Source: Bugula neritina
Taxonomy: Eukaryota; Bryozoa; Gymnolaemata; Cheilostomatida; Bugulidae
DNA length: 64,000 nt
NCBI GenBank assembly: GCA_964035545.1
Contig: OZ037770.1
Span: forward strand, 2,065,001-2,129,000
Reading direction: 5' to 3'
This document shows, piece by piece, positions 11,791 to 64,000 of this stretch. The notes under the pieces are model-generated. The model searched no databases and had not been told where the DNA came from. It worked only from the letters and a program-made list of their open reading frames with translations. Positions within the stretch are counted from its first letter, which is position 1, and the number at the start of each line of letters is the position of its first letter. The translations under genes and the position numbers were made by a program.

Positions 11791-12786
11791 CTCTTTAGAC
11801 TAGTCACTATACCTGTTCAGTGCAGTTACACTTCTTAAACTTTATCTTGCCAGTTGAAGATAGTCTGTAAAATAAAAGCATAATTAATGCCTGCAGTCAA
11901 ACTCTACAAAAAATTCAACAAATGCTCATCAAAAACATATATAGCCTATCTGCATGTCTACTCTCAAATATTTTCTGTCCTCCATTGATCTTTGCCTGTT
12001 CAATATTTGAAGCTACTTTTGGAGGTTAGGCTGGTGATGGAGTTATACATGCAAAGTTTCAATTTATATATGTGTGATAGCTTTACCACAAACTCTGCAA
12101 TGAACTTATCAAGTTTAAATTTTGATTCCAAAAAGAAAACAAAAATAAATTAAAATTTTGCATCTCTCTACTCAACAAATTTGGCATGACAGAGTAAGTT
12201 GGGAGATTGTCTACTTTCTTCTGCCAACTCTGTTTTTCTGGGGACTCAAGGATTTCCCAAAACTCTCTAGAATATTCCGAAATATTAAGTAGAAACTGTA
12301 AGTTCATTGTATATATAGTTATTAGTTCTTTCATGCTGTAGAGAAGAGAGTGGAGTAGAGTTACCTCCCCTGGGATAGTATGCTACTGGAATACTATTCT
12401 TAAATACAGCTACCAGACAGAAGGCAGAAATGACCTTCACAGACTTGCCCCAAGAGTGTGGCGTGCAGGTAAATAGGGTGAAGGTCACATGCATATAGCT
12501 AATTGAAACCTTCACTTTGATTATAAAGTGTTGGTTTATTTACATTTACTGTAAACATTGGTTACTACTCTTTTGATATGCAAAATTCATTAGTATAGAT
12601 GATATCAGTATAGATAAAGACCCACTCATTTCATATATCTATACTTCAGGAACAATTGAATTATCATCTTGGTGAATCAGTAAGAGGGTTTATCATGTAT
12701 ATTAACCTCTATGACTCCACTCTGTAGTGTTTAATTGAGTATTTACCCTAAATTTTTACTAGCATTGATCTCTCCATCATAACCTT

Positions 12787-12790
<4 letters not shown>
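11791..12790. other. Non-coding, no feature recognised
   Basis: Two overlapping minus-strand open frames (12083-12334, 12285-12515) show no domain or splice support. Nothing else is visible. Confidence 0.4.

Positions 12791-12880
<90 letters not shown>
12791..12880. repeat. (TA)n microsatellite flanking PLE-1
   Basis: A TA run directly abutting the left arm of the PLE palindrome. Confidence 0.95.
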
Positions 12881-12884
<4 letters not shown>

Positions 12885-13996
12885 GTACTAATACAATTTT
12901 GGATATAAAAATAAACTTAGATCTTCATTCTATTGACTACAATATTGTTTCACGTAGTGCGAGCTACGATCATCAGGTCGTTGTGTGTACGCTTGAGTGA
13001 TTTTGTTTTGAAATTAGTATTGTTAGTGTATTACTACGCTGGAATGTTTTAATTAGCGTCTGTTAAGTGCGCAAGTAAAAATTTGCGTTTATGTCTACAC
13101 GTGGTGGAAAGCTCTTTTCGTTTGTTGAGGGAAGATAATTCCGGTTGTTTTAAAATTATATACTTCTCATAGTTGCATAAATTACATCTATTGGTTAGGT
13201 TTGAGTATGATTTGCAAATCTTTAAAATATTCCATTTTAAGCTGAATTTCGTTTTGTTGTCTTTTAAATTCCAGATGTGTCTGCTGAGTTGCGCGCTGTT
13301 AGCTTTATCTGCATGTAGGAAAGAGGCTTTGTGGTTATTGAATCTGGTTTTGAAGGTAGTCGAACAGAGTCCTATGTATGAATGGCTGGAATTATTGTCA
13401 TGTCTTGTTACAGTTGCTTGGTATATTACGTCTTTGTATAAGCATTTACCATTTAGTGGACATTGGGAAGGTTGTTTGCAGTTACATTGTGTGTCATTTA
13501 GTTTAGTAGCGGTAGTAGGGGTGTGTGTGGTTTTAAGTTTGTGATGGTTCGAGCCATCAATAATATTTTTCATGTTGGGCATGCATGAATAGCTAATTTT
13601 TATAGTTTTCCTATTGAAAATTTTACTTAGTTGGTTGGATGGTAGAAAGCATTTGTCGATGATTTGAAGAAATTTCTTCCCTATTTTGGTTTTTACTGTT
13701 GAACTAAAAGGTGGGTTGTACCACAATATGTTTCTATTTTTATTTCTATTATTGTTGTTGGATTTGGGTGTCGGGTTATATTTTAATTTATAGTCATATC
13801 CACTGTTTGATAGTGCTTCTTGGTACGGTTGTATGGTGGTTTTAAACTCTTCTTCATTGGAGGATAGTGAGCTAAGTCTTCTATTTATATTTTCTGGTAT
13901 GTTTTTCAATACTGCAGGTGGGTGGTCGCTTTGTTTGTGAACGTAGAGGATAGTGTTTCCAGGTTTTGTATAGGGTTTATAGGATTGGTTAGTCAA
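12881..13996 (-). mobile_element. PLE-1 left copy: RT thumb and GIY-YIG endonuclease ORF
   Basis: The open frame 13049-13996 (315 codons, minus strand) starts within the region that follows RT in this family (YTKPGNT, YVHKQSDHPP, INRRLSSLSSNEEEF). A basic linker, SYSCMPNMKNII and a Cys-rich motif (CNCKQPSQCPLNGKC) follow. The GIY-YIG nuclease comes next: VIYQATV, then SYIGL, then FKTRFNNHKASF, and SRHIWNLK. A C-terminal Cys pair (RCNLC) and TCRHKRKF end it. RT plus C-terminal GIY-YIG is the known layout of endonuclease-bearing Penelope-like elements. The RT palm is missing, so the copy is 5' truncated. A hammerhead-like motif lies downstream of the stop. Confidence 0.85.
12935..12979 (-). ncRNA. 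Hammerhead-ribozyme-like motif, PLE-1 left copy
   Basis: On the minus strand: core CUGAUGA (12970-12976), stem II CGUAG/CUACG with a 6-base loop, GAAA, short helix III CAAUAUUG, then UA as cleavage site. Stem I is only GAC/GUC by eye, and stem II starts with a U·U pair, so activity is doubtful. Hammerheads are known in PLEs. Confidence 0.55.
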
Positions 13997-14023
13997 GTTG
14001 AATGTTACATCTAGAAAGTTTAC

Positions 14024-14682
14024 AACTTAAAACCACACACACCCCTACTACCGCTACTAAACTAAATGACACACAATGTAACTGCAAACAACCTTCCCAA
14101 TGTCCACTAAATGGTAAATGCTTATACAAAGACGTAATATACCAAGCAACTGTAACAAGACATGACAATAATTCCAGCCATTCATACATAGGACTCTGTT
14201 CGACTACCTTCAAAACCAGATTCAATAACCACAAAGCCTCTTTCCTACATGCAGATAAAGCTAACAGCGCGCAACTCAGCAGACACATCTGGAATTTAAA
14301 AGACAACAAAACGAAATTCAGCTTAAAATGGAATATTTTAAAGATTTGCAAATCATACTCAAACCTAACCAATAGATGTAATTTATGCAACTATGAGAAG
14401 TATATAATTTTAAAACAATCGGAATTATCTTCCCTCAACAAACGAAAAGAGCTTTCCACCACGTGTAGACATAAACGCAAATTTTTACTTGCGCACTTAA
14501 CAGACGCTAATTAAAACATTCCAGCGTAGTAATACACTAACAATACTAATTTCAAAACAAAATCCCTCAAGCGTACACACAACGACCTGATGATCGTAGC
14601 TCGCACTACGTGAAACAATATTGTAGTCAATAGAATGAAGGTCTAAGTTTATTTTTATATCCAAAATTGTATTAGTACCAAA
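14024..14682 (+). mobile_element. PLE-1 right copy, inverted partner (GIY-YIG end only)
   Basis: This is the reverse complement of 12881-13539, with matching coordinates (every pair sums to 27563) and very few mismatches. The frame is open through the Cys-rich motif and GIY-YIG domain to the stop near 14514, then the 3' UTR and a hammerhead-like motif. The 484-bp spacer 13540-14023 contains the extra 5' part present only in the left copy. Confidence 0.85.
14584..14628 (+). ncRNA. Hammerhead-ribozyme-like motif, PLE-1 right copy
   Basis: The same fold as the left copy on the opposite strand: CUGAUGA at 14587-14593, stem II CGUAG/CUACG, GAAA at 14612-14615, predicted cleavage after the UA at 14624-14625, 3-bp stem I. 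Confidence 0.55.
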
Positions 14683-14739
14683 TATAAATACTCTATTTTT
14701 CGAAATATTGAGTTCTTTTGATTCATTTTTAATTATAGA

Positions 14740-15868
<1,129 letters not shown>

Positions 15869-15869
15869 A

Positions 15870-17527
15870 TTAGACTACTTTTGCTTTCTCAATTGTTGTA
15901 GTTTTAGTCTAATTTCTCTTTCTTTAGAATGTAACACGACTTTCTTGAAGTGCAATCAGATGAGGCTCATAGTTACTCTGGTATATGAGACAGCTCATTT
16001 TATAGAAAAAGGAAAACTCTCATCTCAACTTTTCTTGTCCTGTAGCAATACTCAGCCTAGGGAACAGCATGGAGAGTTAACTCAAGGACGAGTCTGGAGG
16101 TGGAGCCCCTAAGGCAGTCTGTTGTTGTCTATAACCTCATTTTGGCAGCTTCTGTGATGGTTTTGGTGCCAAACTCTAACAGCTTTCCTATTATGTTTAA
16201 TTTATCAGGGAAGTAGAAAGAAGTGACAATTCAAATGAGCTCTAGCCTGTCCTCCACATATATCATTGCCTCAGCACACTTTATTGGACTGACTGAGGGA
16301 GGCTTACTATCACTATAAAGTGTCTTATCCTCAACATACTGCACATTCTACACACCACTTGAGAACTAACAAGGTCATAGCTGGCTGTGTTAACCATACT
16401 GTATGATAAGTCACATTCCCAACTGTGTGTTATACCCATATACTGCAAACCCTAATTTACTAAATGCTGATAATGTTGATCTGTTTGACTAGGCTGCTTT
16501 TATTGACTTGTCAACTGGTTTTTATATATAATGCTTTGGTTTAATAATATTACATTTCTGCCACAATCAATTCTGTCTGCCCATTTGGTTTAAATTGCAT
16601 AACAATTAAATTTATTTGTTGACAGGGCTTTGAGGTGTAAAAATTAGTTTTGTTCTTTGAGTTTTTTGCTCTTTATAGTAACTAAAGGATTAAAAGTAAC
16701 ATTAAAATATTGTACGTAAAACTTTTCTCTTAGCAATTACCTAATTCAGATGTCTCAATCAATTAGCAGATCATCACAAGTATATGACTTTAACTGCAAA
16801 CAGCAAATTACATGAAGTTGTTTAGGCAACCACACAGAGTAATTGCATTTGAGAAAAATAATGTTATTATCAATTCAATTAAAAATGTTAAAACTATTTT
16901 TTTTCATAATTGTTGATTAAAACTATATAAAATCTTGCTGACACTTCTATTAAAGTTAAAATAGCAATGAAATTGCAGTACAAACATGAAAGATATCATA
17001 CCTATTCAATCTACATTACTATAAATCAAAAGCAGCTTACAAAGATACAAGTTTGTGCATTATAATCCGTATATAATAAAATATGCTGACTATTTAGGAT
17101 ACAGAAGTAAATTATATAACCAGTGTCTATAGAAGTGGGTGATGTTTAAGTACAAGCACAAGCTAAACTTCAATCAACAGCAAACATAATTTATCTGTAT
17201 CCTAAGTAGTATGTATATGTATTTATCTGGTTATATGGAAGTAGGTGCTGTCTAAATGAAAACACAAACTGAACCTCAACCAATAGCAAATCTAATTTCT
17301 TAAAAAAGCAGGTGTAGGAAGATAAACTGTATAACGATAAAACTGTGCTTCAATTTTCGCTTGCCACCTTAAAAAATCAGTTGAATTCAACAATTTATAC
17401 TTGACTTCTTGGACTGTCAATTTTGAGAATCAAATAGTTAATTAATAAGCTCAATAAGGATTTTACTTATGAATAAGAGTTTTTGCAACAAGGTGATTAC
17501 TTCGAAGTCATCGTTTGAAATCAAACA
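15870..17527. other. Non-coding region downstream of the microexon gene
   Basis: No domain, RNA gene or family repeat recognised. The right end should include the 3' UTR of the microexon gene. Confidence 0.45.
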
Positions 17528-63485
<45,958 letters not shown>

Positions 63486-63676
63486 CTGTAAATAAACAAA
63501 CCATATTTCAAAATTTATTATTTATGTAAAGAAATGCTCATTATATACTGTATGTATACAAATAACTCAATGATAAATTAGGACATAGTAATAGAATGAG
63601 GTGAAGCTTAGCCTACTCCTCATTCTGGCAAGTTTTGTACACGGCATGGTATAACATACTCAAATATTGTGAGGTG

Positions 63677-64000
<324 letters not shown>

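Noticed and set aside
13173-13544. 123-codon plus-strand frame, and its twin 13989-14390 on the minus strand
   Set aside because: Both are antisense shadows of the PLE GIY-YIG frames; they match each other only because the PLE copies are inverted.

Overview
This is AT-rich eukaryotic DNA, almost certainly from an invertebrate animal. It has spliced host exons with GT-AG introns, long (TA)n and (GT)n microsatellites, Ty3/gypsy and BEL/Pao LTR-retrotransposon remains, Penelope-like elements (PLEs, reverse transcriptase plus GIY-YIG endonuclease) and several families of small inverted-repeat DNA elements. Nothing bacterial is present. I cannot name the phylum from sequence alone.

The main finding is one host gene on the minus strand covering the right three quarters of the window (about 63485 down to 17528, 5' end beyond the window). 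It has 45 internal exons, every one exactly 42 nt, every one phase 0, each flanked by GT-AG, plus a 195-nt terminal coding exon with a stop at 17528-17530. Each 42-nt exon encodes 14 residues, exactly two coiled-coil heptads, with hydrophobic residues favoured at positions 1, 4, 8 and 11. Any exon can therefore be joined to any other without changing frame or heptad register. I know of no described gene with this design; collagen exons built on 9-nt units and schistosome micro-exon genes are the closest analogies.

The array grew by segmental duplication. Seen in genomic order, blocks A (18.4-24.5 kb), B (25.5-32.2 kb), C (36.3-46.0 kb) and D (56.7-61.8 kb) form an AB/CD higher-order repeat. 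Exons correspond one to one over most of their length, and introns share the same old insertions (tRNA-like SINE head, PLE plus MITE, gypsy LTR, PIF/Harbinger-type MITE). Block E (61.9-63.5 kb) is more diverged and continues off the right edge.

Left part: 1-7.3 kb is a decayed plus-strand Ty3/gypsy element (protease, RT/RNase H, integrase, an extra zinc-finger ORF, 3' LTR) interrupted by a 758-bp MITE with an exact TA target duplication. 7.3-12.8 kb is non-coding with a second MITE, microsatellites and an 86-bp minisatellite. 12.8-15.9 kb holds a palindromic PLE pair and a further PLE fragment. 15.9-17.5 kb is featureless sequence downstream of the host gene.

A second theme is hammerhead-ribozyme-like motifs. 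Seven copies can be folded by eye at or near PLE 3' ends; at least two keep a plausible complete core. Two sit in a short inverted repeat with no PLE coding sequence.

Other large insertions in host introns: BEL/Pao integrase with a 730-bp head-to-head LTR palindrome (40.4-42.6 kb), a scrambled gypsy copy (33.0-35.3 kb), a third gypsy copy (52.2-55.9 kb), and a 5.4-kb TA-flanked DNA element (46.8-52.2 kb) whose ends match the MITEs. All boundaries, folds and homologies were read by eye; no database search was run.
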